A stretch of 17,148 nucleotides of DNA from UBA1038 sp964480995 (GCA_964480995.1 CAYZRZ010000028.1:1-17148); one strand, 5' to 3'; counted from the first letter of the stretch, positions 8,101 through 14,241 are shown. Translations and numbers: made by a program. Notes: a model not told the origin generated them from the letters alone.

Positions 8101-8228
8101 AGCCCGCTGATGACGGGATACCAGCGGCGATATCCGGAGGGCAGATAATACACCAGTTCTTGCGCCACGGACAAGACAAGCAGCAAGGCGGCGTTGTTGA
8201 ATAGCGATAGTATGACGTTTTGCTCCAT
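5163..8228 (-). CDS. Membrane 5TM-LYT / 3x PAS / degenerate GGDEF / EAL protein, probable c-di-GMP phosphodiesterase
   Basis: This is a 1021-residue signalling protein. Residues 1-190 are a multi-helix membrane domain of the LytS/YhcK 5TM receptor type, with the hallmark PGINYDTRSI (61-70) and ILGPVPAAIT (78-87). Three PAS domains follow (about 203-318, 329-450, 463-582). The GGDEF domain (about 588-750) has YDNSF (669-673) where GGDEF should be, so cyclase activity is unlikely; it may bind GTP as a regulator. The EAL domain (about 780-1015) keeps EAL at 800-802, Asn859, ELTES (891-895), DDFGTGYSSL (921-930), Lys942, Glu978 in AEGVE and QGY (998-1000), so hydrolysis of c-di-GMP is expected. 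On the minus strand GAGGT precedes the ATG by about 5 nt. The gene is monocistronic and ends at the shared terminator. Confidence 0.93.
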   Translation of the reverse strand: MEQNVILSLFNNAALLLVLSVAQELVYYLPSGYRRWYPVISGLLIASICLAVMSLPFRFQPGINYDTRSILISVTAFILGPVPAAITTAAAAGYRVYVGGSGIWAGLATIFSSALIGLIWRRWVHPKWKGWRWLSVLWMSVCVHLAMLACQMLLPYPDNLRIVRAIFVPVILIYPAATVLLCQIIFRQQAFRQNQLMLTQSEERFRLLFDKAPLGYQSLDINGCFIEVNRQWCDLLGYTRDEVIGKWFGDFLSPANREAFRLRFPVFKAQGYVHSEFEVLQKNGEPKFIAFEGRIGYEKSGEFKQTHCILQDITSQKAAEAALIESENKYRSIAENVSDVVWQMDLNLNTIYISPSVSKLLGESPEEHMKRGITEKFSEDSIRLIQAMLMEELEHEKDPRADKNRSRTIEVEHFKADGSPVMLEMNISFLRDEQGKVSGLLGVSRDITLRKKAEQSLAESERSKSVLLSNLQGMAYRCSCDRDRTMRFVSSGCLELTGYTPEDLVNSHRISFNDLIAPEYRDLLRDKWEQCLAKRQPFRFEYELVTAQNKRIWVLEIGQGVYNDQGGIEALEGIIVDISDRKAIENHLIYVNEHDKLTGLYNREYLETLLKRDVRKKDGKKRAVISVNLSMVRLLAANYGFHYTQKLIQNAAETMKPYCADNRMLFQTYDNSFVFYLTEYRDGDELLAFCESIAAALESLFTTDRISGGIGILELSASESDLDVGLILRRLLIASERSIAVSEKDIAITFYNQELEAIVNRERDIRHALSASLTDEPGYDMYLQYQPIYDIALKAAVGFEALARLRTKDLGAVSPVEFIPIAEKTKLIIPLGEKVFLSAFEFSNTLKQLGYSDMNISVNVSAIQLLRPGFAEWLSDLMEINQADPGNIGIELTESIFTSDYTAANRTIEKLKALGVTVAIDDFGTGYSSLSREKELKVDCLKIDKSFIDQLMVTEPDKAIAGDIISMAHKQGHYVIAEGVEYEQQMRYLTEHGCDRIQGYLIARPLDVQDAIAFLSSPASD

Positions 8229-8564
8229 ATAACCTCACAAATCATGGTCGTTCGTTACAATATTGCGCCGGAACGCGGTTAAAGACAATTGTTCCGGATC
8301 AAGGTGCCGGGTGATGCATGAGAATGCCGTTTTATGAGCCCGTCTATTCATCCAAAACATGATGGCGGATCGAAGCAGCAACGCATCGGCGCATATCCAT
8401 GGAAGAATGCCTGCCTGCTGATGGAGAAGGCCCTCATCCCGCTTTCCATCAGGTATCCTCTCGGAAGCCTGCCCGCGGATCAGCGCTCATCGCGCTGCGA
8501 TTTTACATCCACACGAAGCACATCCTAACACATGTCCTGCGTTTGCTCAATATGTTTCTTCTGC

Positions 8565-8588
8565 CTTTCAATGCGCCTTTCAATGCGC
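8565..8588. repeat. 12-bp perfect tandem duplication
   Basis: CTTTCAATGCGC occurs twice head to tail (8565-8576 and 8577-8588) in non-coding DNA. Two copies are too few for a CRISPR or a minisatellite. It is probably a slippage duplication. Confidence 0.85.
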
Positions 8589-8690
8589 CGCCGTCCTTTC
8601 CCGGAACCGTACAAACGGCGGCATAGCGTATAATGGGATAATCTATCATACCCGTTTATATGCGCTTGTTTACATGGGTGTCAACGTTTA

Positions 8691-8746
8691 GGGACCGGCC
8701 CGGATAATCCGCCGTTCCGACAAGGCGGGACCGGGCGGGACCGGTC
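8691..8746. promoter_or_regulatory. Three GGGACCGG octamers within an imperfect inverted repeat: candidate operator
   Basis: GGGACCGG occurs exactly at 8691-8698, 8727-8734 and 8737-8744. The last two are one helical turn apart and the third ends 15 bp before the -35 box at 8760. The region also folds: GACCGG (8693-8698) with CCGGTC (8741-8746), GCCCGG with CCGGGC, and CCGCC with GGCGG. This fits a regulator site for the downstream operon, but no matching regulator gene is next to it. Confidence 0.4.
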
Positions 8747-8759
8747 ATCCGCGCCGTTC

Positions 8760-8788
8760 TTGACATGCCATGAGCCCGATTGTATAGT
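8760..8788 (+). promoter_or_regulatory. Near-consensus sigma-A promoter of the DUF5058/M20 operon
   Basis: TTGACA (8760-8765), a 17-bp spacer and TATAGT (8783-8788) give a perfect -35 box and a -10 box with one mismatch. Transcription should start near 8795, leaving a leader of about 85 nt before the ATG at 8879. Confidence 0.85.
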
Positions 8789-8812
8789 ACAAAAGGAGTT
8801 TTATTCACGTCG

Positions 8813-8855
8813 GCGCCTTATGTATGCATGAATATGCACAGCGGTTTTAAGGCGC
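8813..8855 (+). other. Leader hairpin in the 5' UTR of the operon
   Basis: GCGCCTTA (8813-8820) pairs perfectly with TAAGGCGC (8848-8855) around a 27-nt loop. It lies in the predicted leader, ending 12 nt before the Shine-Dalgarno AGGAGG (8868-8873). A second SD-like AAAGGAG (8792-8798) lies at the transcript start. No known riboswitch class is recognised. Confidence 0.4.
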
Positions 8856-8878
8856 GGGCCGGTCAATAGGAGGCATAT

Positions 8879-9601
8879 ATGGAGTTCTCGGTCAACCACC
8901 CCTTTATCTATCTGGTATCGGGCATCGTGGTGCTGTTCGTTATCGCGCAGTCGGTCTTCTTTCTGGTCAAAGCCATGAAAAGGGCCGGGCAGCTGGGCAT
9001 CGCCGGGGCCACCATCCGCAAGACCATCTTTTCAAGCGCCCTGTTTTCGGTCGCGCCTGCGGTCAGCATTCTGGTGGGCGTGATCACGCTGAGCAAGTTC
9101 ATCGGCCTGCCGCTGCCCTGGCTGAGGCTGAGCGTGCTGGGCGCCGTGACCTATGAGCTGCCGGCCGCTACCATCGCGGCAGGCGCTATGGGCGCTTCGG
9201 TGACGCAGACCATCACGGACGCGCAGATCTTTTCCGTGATCACCTGGGTGATGACCCTTGGCATCCTCTCCGGCCTGGTCATCGTGATCTTTGGCTTGAA
9301 GAAGATACAAAGCGGCGTGACCGCCCTGTCGGGTCAGGATAAGCGCTGGGGCGAGATCCTGTCAGACAGCCTCTTTCTGGGCATGATCAGCGCCTTTGTA
9401 GGGTTCTTGTTTGCCGATATCAGGAGCGGCCTGCCCGGCCTTATCCCCATCGCCGTGGCGTTTTCGTCGGCTGTGCTGATGGCGCTGTGCGGTATCCTGA
9501 TCAAGGTATTCAAATGGTCATGGCTTGAGCAGTATGCCATGCCCGTCTGCATGCTGGGCGCGATGGCGCTGAGCCTGCCGATCACCGCCCTGATGGGCTG
9601 A
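8879..9601 (+). CDS. DUF5058-like multi-pass membrane protein
   Basis: A 240-residue integral membrane protein with about six or seven hydrophobic segments (near 8-32, 48-70, 82-102, 117-140, 158-175, 182-208, 216-238). The N-terminus MEFSVNHPFIYLVSGIVVLF resembles what I recall of the DUF5058 family, whose function is unknown. Conserved-looking polar-lined stretches such as VTYELPAATIAAGAMGAS lie between helices and could be substrate or partner contacts. The ATG has a perfect AGGAGG (8868-8873) 5 nt upstream, and a strong promoter precedes it. It is followed after 13 nt by a second membrane protein and then an M20 peptidase, so a two-subunit transporter feeding the peptidase is a reasonable inference. 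The assignment is by recall, not by search. Confidence 0.65.
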   Translation: MEFSVNHPFIYLVSGIVVLFVIAQSVFFLVKAMKRAGQLGIAGATIRKTIFSSALFSVAPAVSILVGVITLSKFIGLPLPWLRLSVLGAVTYELPAATIAAGAMGASVTQTITDAQIFSVITWVMTLGILSGLVIVIFGLKKIQSGVTALSGQDKRWGEILSDSLFLGMISAFVGFLFADIRSGLPGLIPIAVAFSSAVLMALCGILIKVFKWSWLEQYAMPVCMLGAMALSLPITALMG

Positions 9602-9614
9602 GGAGGATACAGCG

Positions 9615-10325
9615 ATGAAGAAAAATCAACCGACTGTTCAGAGTCTCTCCGCCTATGAGCGGAGCGTGCACCTGCAGGGACGAGTCTGGGACAGCATGGC
9701 CCTGGCGTTGATGCTGATGGCCCCGGCCGCGATCTGTATCTATTTTGATGCCTGGCCGCCGCTGACCGCGGTGCTCAAGGCGCTCCTGGGCGTCGCGCCC
9801 ATGTACTGGACGGTCGGGGTGATCGAGGTGCTGACCTTTGTGCCGATGCTGGGCACCGGGGGCTCCTACCTGGGCTTTGTGACCGGCAACCTCACCAACC
9901 TGAAGGTGCCGGCGGCCCTCAACGCCATGCAGGCGGCCCATGTAAAGGCCGGCAGCGAAGAAGGGGATGTGATCTCCACCATCGCCATCGCCGCCAGCTC
10001 CATTGTGACCACCCTGATCATCGCCCTTGGCGTGCTGCTGCTGGGCTATCTGCGGCCCCTGCTTGAATCGCCCGCGCTCAAGCCCGCCTTTGACAACATT
10101 CTCCCCGCCATGTTCGGGGCCCTGGGCGTGGTGTTTATCAGCAAGAATCCCAAAATTGCCGCCGCGCCCCTGATCGTCATGGTAGCGCTGTTTACCCTGA
10201 TCCCGGGCCTTTCATCCAGCGTGAGCGTCCTGGTTCCCGTTGGCGCCCTGATCGCGATCGGCGTTGCCCGCGTCCTGTACAAAAAGGGCATGCTGGATAA
10301 GAAGCCCGCGGGAAAGGAAGGCTGA
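9615..10325 (+). CDS. Uncharacterised multi-pass membrane protein, partner of the DUF5058-like protein
   Basis: A 236-residue membrane protein that I do not recognise. A cytoplasm-like N-terminus (1-28, SAYERSVHLQGRVWDS) is followed by hydrophobic stretches near 29-47, 51-75, 117-141, 155-172, 180-196 and 200-218, and a Lys-rich tail (YKKGMLDKKPAGKEG). The Gly-rich segment MLGTGGSYLGFVTGNLTN (about 77-94) lies between helices and looks like a functional loop. AGGAGGA (9601-9607) precedes the ATG, and the gene lies 13 nt after the DUF5058-like gene and 1 nt before the M20 gene. The similar size and tight coupling suggest the two membrane proteins form one complex. Confidence 0.75.
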   Translation: MKKNQPTVQSLSAYERSVHLQGRVWDSMALALMLMAPAAICIYFDAWPPLTAVLKALLGVAPMYWTVGVIEVLTFVPMLGTGGSYLGFVTGNLTNLKVPAALNAMQAAHVKAGSEEGDVISTIAIAASSIVTTLIIALGVLLLGYLRPLLESPALKPAFDNILPAMFGALGVVFISKNPKIAAAPLIVMVALFTLIPGLSSSVSVLVPVGALIAIGVARVLYKKGMLDKKPAGKEG

Positions 10326-10326
10326 T

Positions 10327-11766
10327 ATGAAGATCCTGTGGATCATCCCGGCGCTGGCCGCGCTGTTTCTTTGCTATATCTTCATCCGGGCGGCGCGGTT
10401 CGTGCCCCCAAAAGAAGCGGGAGCGGCAGCGCCCCAGCCCGTGGAAGCGGATGAAAAAGTTTTGGGTGAGCGTCTGGGGGAAATGCTCCGCCGAAAAACG
10501 GTCAGCTACGCGGAGGAAGGCCTGGGTGATCAGGCGCAGTTTGACAGCTTCAGGGCTCTCTTGAAGGAACTGTATCCAAGCGTGTTCAAGCGCTTTGAAT
10601 GTGAACGCATCGGAGATAACGGCCTGCTTCTTCGGCTGGAAGGTCAGGGAAAAGCGGAACCATCCGTTCTGATGGCCCACTACGATGTAGTGCCTGCCGA
10701 TCAAAACGAGTGGAGCGTGCCTGCCTTCGGGGGGCTGATCAAGGACGGAGAGGTCTGGGGGCGCGGCGCGATTGATACCAAGTGCACCGTGCTGGGCATT
10801 ATGGAAGCCGCGGAAGGCCTGGCCAGGGAAGGCTTCATCCCCCAAGGGGACCTCTACATCTCCCTGGGCGGGGATGAGGAATGCCTGGGCACGGACGCGT
10901 CCGCCATTGTGGATGCCCTGAAGCTGCGAGGTGTAAGGCCGGGTTTTGTATTGGATGAAGGCGGCGCCGTGGTGGAGAACGTGTTCCCCGGCGTGTCAAA
11001 ACCCGCGGCGCTCATCGGCATCGCCGAAAAGGGCAGCGTGTTCCTGGATATTGCCGCAGGGGGAAAGAGCGGCCACGCCAGCGCCCCGCCCGCCAGGCAG
11101 GCCGTCGGCGTGCTGGCGGATGCCCTGCGGCGCGTGGTCAACAAGCCCATGCCCTTCACCTTGACCGGGCCGGCACTGGAGCTGTTTGATACCCTGGGCA
11201 GGCACTCGACCTTCCTGTACAGGATCATATTCGCCAACCTGAACATATTCGCCCCCGTGCTCGACCTCATCTGCAGGAAATCGGGCGGCGAGCTCAACGC
11301 GCTGGTGCGCACGACGGCGGCGCTGACCCGCCTGTCCGCCGCGAATGCCTACAATGTGCTGCCCAATGAGGCCAGGGCGGGGATCAACCTGCGGCTGATC
11401 CCCGGGGACACTATCGCGGACGCGGCCGGCCGGATAGAGAAAGCGATCGGTGATGGGCAGGTGAAGGTGGAGGTGCGAAACGGCAGCGAGCCTTCGAAGG
11501 TATCGCTCACCGGAGGAGAACCCTGGGAGCGCCTCAAGGCCGCGATCAGGCAGACCTATCCCGAAGCCGTCGTATCCCCCTACCTGATGGTGGCCGCCAG
11601 CGACAGCCGGCATTTCTGCCGCATCAGCGACCATGTCTACCGTTTTTCCGGCATGCCGCTGAGCCGGGAACAGCGGGGCATGATCCACGGGAAGGATGAG
11701 CGCGTTCCCCTGAAGCTTCTCCCCGATCTGACGCGGTTTTACGTCAGGGTCATGCGTCAGTGCTGA
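10327..11766 (+). CDS. M20-family zinc metallopeptidase, carboxypeptidase S/PM20D1-like, membrane-anchored
   Basis: This 479-residue hydrolase would cleave a peptide or N-acyl amino-acid amide bond. All M20 residues are visible: His118 and Asp120 in MAHYDVVP, bridging Asp150 in GRGAIDTK, catalytic Glu184 and ligand Glu185 in GGDEECLG, Asp210 in LDEGG and His454 in MIHGKDERVP. The inserted dimerisation domain (about 232-345) contains GKSGHASAPP. The stretch NEWSVPAFGGLIKDGEVWGR and the length favour the carboxypeptidase S/PM20D1 branch over short dipeptidases. Residues 1-20 form an uncleaved-looking membrane anchor. The start is ATG 10327 with AAGGAAGG (10314-10321) upstream; an earlier in-frame ATG at 10264 lies inside the previous gene. 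It closes an operon with two membrane proteins and is followed by a terminator. Confidence 0.9.
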   Translation: MKILWIIPALAALFLCYIFIRAARFVPPKEAGAAAPQPVEADEKVLGERLGEMLRRKTVSYAEEGLGDQAQFDSFRALLKELYPSVFKRFECERIGDNGLLLRLEGQGKAEPSVLMAHYDVVPADQNEWSVPAFGGLIKDGEVWGRGAIDTKCTVLGIMEAAEGLAREGFIPQGDLYISLGGDEECLGTDASAIVDALKLRGVRPGFVLDEGGAVVENVFPGVSKPAALIGIAEKGSVFLDIAAGGKSGHASAPPARQAVGVLADALRRVVNKPMPFTLTGPALELFDTLGRHSTFLYRIIFANLNIFAPVLDLICRKSGGELNALVRTTAALTRLSAANAYNVLPNEARAGINLRLIPGDTIADAAGRIEKAIGDGQVKVEVRNGSEPSKVSLTGGEPWERLKAAIRQTYPEAVVSPYLMVAASDSRHFCRISDHVYRFSGMPLSREQRGMIHGKDERVPLKLLPDLTRFYVRVMRQC

Positions 11767-11788
11767 AGGGGTGTTCCTGTAGCTCCAC

Positions 11789-11820
11789 TAAAGAAGGCTG
11801 CCTTATGGCAGCCTTCTTTA
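11789..11820. terminator. Rho-independent terminator after the M20 gene
   Basis: A 14-bp perfect stem (11789-11802 with 11807-11820) closes on a TTAT loop. Its arms begin with TAAAGAAGG and end with CCTTCTTTA, so a U-rich end exists on both strands. It lies 22 nt after the M20 stop codon. Confidence 0.85.
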
Positions 11821-11833
11821 CACAATTGCTCTT

Positions 11834-11993
11834 ATACTGATGAGGAACTTTAACGCATCCAAAGCGTTGAGTAATTTTGTCTCCGCGCAAGGAGCGGGAG
11901 CGCAGGCACAGCAACGCTGCGTCAAGCTGCCGGCGACACAGCGCCGAGGCAAAAGGGCCAGCGCGACGATGCGTTAAAGTTTGGAATCAGTAT
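11834..11993. mobile_element. Candidate miniature inverted-repeat element (about 160 bp)
   Basis: The ends at 11834-11859 and 11968-11993 are inverted repeats: ATACTGAT matches, then 4 bases differ, then AACTTTAACGCATC matches exactly (22 of 26). About 108 bp lie between, including a shorter inner pair (AGCGTTG 11863-11869 with CAACGCT 11912-11918). TA dinucleotides border both ends, as for IS630/mariner-type insertions, but the TA could also be part of the repeat. No coding region was recognised inside. It sits between the M20 terminator and the 3' end of the phosphofructokinase gene, 3 nt from that stop. The alternative is a large terminator structure for the minus-strand operon. Confidence 0.45.
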
Positions 11994-11996
11994 GAA

Positions 11997-13211
11997 TCAG
12001 CCTTTCCCGATCTTGGGCGCGAGCGGCGCGCGCAGCCGGTGGGCGGCGGGCATATCGTTGCCAAGCAGGGGCTGGAGGTAGTATTTGAAGTCCTCCGTCA
12101 CGTTGTTGCCTTCGGGGTTGATGAAGTTATCGGGCATCAGCTTGGTGCGGCCCGCCACTTCGGCAAGTTCCCTGAGCTGGTAGTCAACGGAGTAGTAGCC
12201 GGTGCGGTTCATGGTGATGGAGCCGTCAATGTTGTGCCAGATGGCAAACTGCGCGGCCTTTTCACCGACCTCGCGGGCTTCAAGCTGGTCAACCTCGCTG
12301 ACGCAGCCAAGGAAGCTGCGCTGTATGTAGCCCAGCGTATCGCTGCGAACGCGGCTGATGCCCAGATGCTCCTTGACCAGGGCAGACAGGCGCTCGCCCA
12401 GGGCGGTGCTGCCCGACAGCTGGATGTTGCCATGCGCGTCCCGCTCGGTCTTGATGAGGGAGGAGAGGATCGGCACGCCCTTGTCATCCTGTATGCCTTC
12501 GCTGACGGCGACGACGCAGCGGCCCAGACGGTTGTACACCTGCTTGACGTCGTTGAGGAAAAGCTCGATGGAGAAAGGACGCTCGGGCAGATAGACCAGG
12601 TGGGGGCCGTCATCCGGGTACTTCTGGGCGACGCTGGCCGCGGCGGTCAAAAAGCCCGCGTGGCGGCCCATCACGACACCGATGTGGATGCCCGGCAGCG
12701 CCCTGTTGTCCAGGTTCATGCCGATGAAGGCCTGCGCCACATACCTGGCCGCCGAAGGGTAGCCGGGGGTGTGGTCATTGAGCACCAGATCGTTATCGAT
12801 GGTCTTGGGGATATGGATGGCGCGGAAATCATAGTGCCATCTTTCAGCCTGCTGGTTGACGATACGCACCGTATCGGCCGAATCATTGCCGCCGATGTAG
12901 AAGAAGTAGCGCACGTCGTGCTGGCGGAAGATGTTGAAGATCTCCTCGCAGTACTTGTCGTCGGGCTTGTCGCGTGTGCTGCCCAGGGCGGAGGAAGGCG
13001 TTACGGCCACACGCTCCAGGTTATTGGTGGTTTCCTGCGTCAGGTCAAGAAAATTATCGTTGATGATGCCGTTCACGCCGTTGATCGCGCCGTACACCTT
13101 GGTGATCTGGCGGAATTTGCGGCTTTCCAGCACCACGCCGACCAGGCTCTGGTTGATTACCGCTGTCGGGCCGCCGCCTTGGGCGACAACGACTTTGCCT
13201 TCAAGCTCCAT
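11997..13211 (-). CDS. 6-phosphofructokinase, pyrophosphate-dependent type
   Basis: This enzyme phosphorylates fructose 6-phosphate to fructose 1,6-bisphosphate in glycolysis. At 404 residues it carries GGGPTAVINQS (12-22), GGNDS (107-111), the catalytic PKTIDND (135-141, Asp139) and MGRHAG. Two residues set the phosphoryl donor in this family: Asp110 within GGNDS (Gly in ATP enzymes) and Lys136 in PKTIDND (Gly in ATP enzymes). Both are the pyrophosphate-type residues, so reversible PPi-dependent activity is expected. The start is ATG 13211 because AAAGGAG (13226-13220) lies 8 nt upstream; the in-frame TTG at 13217 is too close to it. It lies 17 nt after the aldolase gene in the same operon, so two successive glycolytic steps are co-expressed. 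Confidence 0.93.
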   Translation of the reverse strand: MELEGKVVVAQGGGPTAVINQSLVGVVLESRKFRQITKVYGAINGVNGIINDNFLDLTQETTNNLERVAVTPSSALGSTRDKPDDKYCEEIFNIFRQHDVRYFFYIGGNDSADTVRIVNQQAERWHYDFRAIHIPKTIDNDLVLNDHTPGYPSAARYVAQAFIGMNLDNRALPGIHIGVVMGRHAGFLTAAASVAQKYPDDGPHLVYLPERPFSIELFLNDVKQVYNRLGRCVVAVSEGIQDDKGVPILSSLIKTERDAHGNIQLSGSTALGERLSALVKEHLGISRVRSDTLGYIQRSFLGCVSEVDQLEAREVGEKAAQFAIWHNIDGSITMNRTGYYSVDYQLRELAEVAGRTKLMPDNFINPEGNNVTEDFKYYLQPLLGNDMPAAHRLRAPLAPKIGKG

Positions 13212-13228
13212 GCCCAATACTCCTTTAT

Positions 13229-14158
13229 TTACGCTTTTCCGTTGCAGCCCAGGACATTGACGATCTTATGACGCACCATGCCGGCCAGGGCGCTTCGCGC
13301 TTCGGAGAGGTACTGGCGGGGGTCAAAGTGGTCGGGATGCTCCGCGAAGTGCTTGCGGATCACGCCGGTGAAGGCCAGGCGCAGGTCGGAGTCAATGTTG
13401 ATCTTGCATACAGCCATGGAAGCGGCCTGGCGAAGCATGGTTTCCGGCACGCCCTGCGCGCCGTCCATCTTGCCGCCGTACTGGTTGATCATGGCAACAT
13501 ACTCGGGGATGACGCTGGAAGCGCCGTGCAGCACGATGGGGAAACCGGGCAGCCTGCGGCTGACATCCTCCAGGATATCAAAGCGCAGTTTGGGCTCGCC
13601 CTTGAACTTGAACGCGCCGTGGCTGGTGCCGATGGCGATGGCCAGGCTGTCGCAGCCGGTCTTGGTGACGAACTCTTCCACATCCTCGGGGCGGGTGTAG
13701 CTTGAATCTCCATGGGAGACCTTGATATCGTCTTCAACGCCGGCCAGGCGGCCCAGCTCGGCCTCAACGGTGATGTTGCGTTCGTGCGCGTATTCCACCA
13801 CGCGGCGGGTCAGGGCGATGTTCTCTTCAAAGCTCAGGTGGCTGCCGTCGACCATGACGCTGGTAAAACCGCCGTCAATGCAGCTTTTGCAGGTTTCGAA
13901 ATCGGGGCCGTGGTCAAGGTGCACGGCAATGGGCAGACCGCTGGTTTCCACGGCGGCCTCAATCAGTTTCATCAGGTAGGTATGGTTGGCGTACTTGCGC
14001 GCGCCCGCGGACACCTGGAGGATGACGGGCGCTTTTTCAGCTGTCGCGCCCTCCATGATGCCCTGGATGATCTCCATATTGTTGACGTTGAACGCGCCGA
14101 TGGCGTAACCGCCCTCATACGCGCGTTTGAACATGTCCCTGGTATTTACTAACGGCAT
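13229..14158 (-). CDS. fba: Class II fructose-1,6-bisphosphate aldolase
   Basis: This zinc enzyme cleaves fructose 1,6-bisphosphate to dihydroxyacetone phosphate and glyceraldehyde 3-phosphate. At 309 residues it has the family's normal length. HLDHG (80-84) holds catalytic Asp82 and zinc ligand His83; Glu134 lies in VEAELG; His180 in GTSHG and His211 in VLHGAS are the other zinc ligands; KINIDSD (252-258) is the phosphate/substrate loop. The start is ATG 14158 (MPLVNTRDM, typical of the family), with AGGAGGG (14174-14168) 9 nt upstream; an upstream in-frame ATG at 14194 is rejected. It is the first gene of the operon with PPi-phosphofructokinase, driven by the promoter at 14241-14212. Confidence 0.96.
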   Translation of the reverse strand: MPLVNTRDMFKRAYEGGYAIGAFNVNNMEIIQGIMEGATAEKAPVILQVSAGARKYANHTYLMKLIEAAVETSGLPIAVHLDHGPDFETCKSCIDGGFTSVMVDGSHLSFEENIALTRRVVEYAHERNITVEAELGRLAGVEDDIKVSHGDSSYTRPEDVEEFVTKTGCDSLAIAIGTSHGAFKFKGEPKLRFDILEDVSRRLPGFPIVLHGASSVIPEYVAMINQYGGKMDGAQGVPETMLRQAASMAVCKINIDSDLRLAFTGVIRKHFAEHPDHFDPRQYLSEARSALAGMVRHKIVNVLGCNGKA

Positions 14159-14181
14159 AAAGTTATACCCTCCTATATAAA

Positions 14182-14210
14182 TTGCGACTTCCAAAGTTTG
14201 CCACTATAAT
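14182..14210 (+). promoter_or_regulatory. Divergent promoter toward the AraC-type gene
   Basis: TTGCGA (14182-14187), a 17-bp spacer and a perfect TATAAT (14205-14210) point rightward. Transcription would start near 14217, only about 6 nt before the ATG at 14223, so the mRNA would be nearly leaderless. The -10 box is one base from the -10 box of the opposing fba promoter. Confidence 0.6.
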
Positions 14211-14211
14211 G

Positions 14212-14241
14212 AGTATAGCAGGATGAAGGCTTGGATGTCAA
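14212..14241 (-). promoter_or_regulatory. Sigma-A promoter of the fba-phosphofructokinase operon
   Basis: Read on the minus strand, TTGACA (14241-14236), an 18-bp spacer and TATACT (14217-14212) form a near-consensus promoter, with transcription starting near 14205. The -35 box lies within the first codons of the divergent AraC-type gene. A second -10-like TATAGT (14208-14203) overlaps. Confidence 0.75.

Larger units (their letters stand above)
8229..8878. other. 650-bp divergent intergenic region
   Basis: No convincing gene is seen between the EAL-protein gene (-) and the DUF5058-like operon (+). Short open frames at 8334-8528 and 8399-8626 overlap each other in different frames and lack ribosome binding sites. 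An 8-bp hairpin (CTGATGGA 8418-8425 with TCCATCAG 8445-8452) is of unknown meaning. The right third is rich in signals: a 12-bp tandem repeat, three octamer repeats, a consensus promoter and a structured leader. No clear promoter for the minus-strand gene was found; TTGTCT-N17-CAATAT is a weak candidate. Confidence 0.5.

Noticed and set aside
8229..8330. Possible c-di-GMP riboswitch upstream of the EAL-protein gene
   Set aside because: No GEMM-type core sequence or matching helices were seen on either strand in this stretch.
8565..8588. Short repeat considered as a CRISPR remnant
   Set aside because: Only two 12-bp copies without a spacer, and no cas gene nearby.
10264..10326. Earlier in-frame ATG that would lengthen the M20 peptidase by 21 residues
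   Set aside because: The extension is encoded inside the preceding gene, is basic and would bury the clear membrane anchor; ATG 10327 has its own Shine-Dalgarno sequence.
13212..13217. TTG start two codons upstream of the phosphofructokinase ATG
   Set aside because: It would lie only 2 nt from AAAGGAG, too close for initiation; ATG 13211 has normal spacing.
11877..13271. 464-codon open frame on the plus strand opposite phosphofructokinase
   Set aside because: It is an antisense shadow of a clearly conserved gene in GC-rich DNA; its composition (His/Val/Asp-rich, no family) and lack of a ribosome binding site argue against it.
14159..14194. Upstream in-frame ATG that would lengthen the aldolase by 12 residues
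   Set aside because: The AGGAGGG site lies inside that extension, at the right distance from ATG 14158, and the family starts at MPLV.
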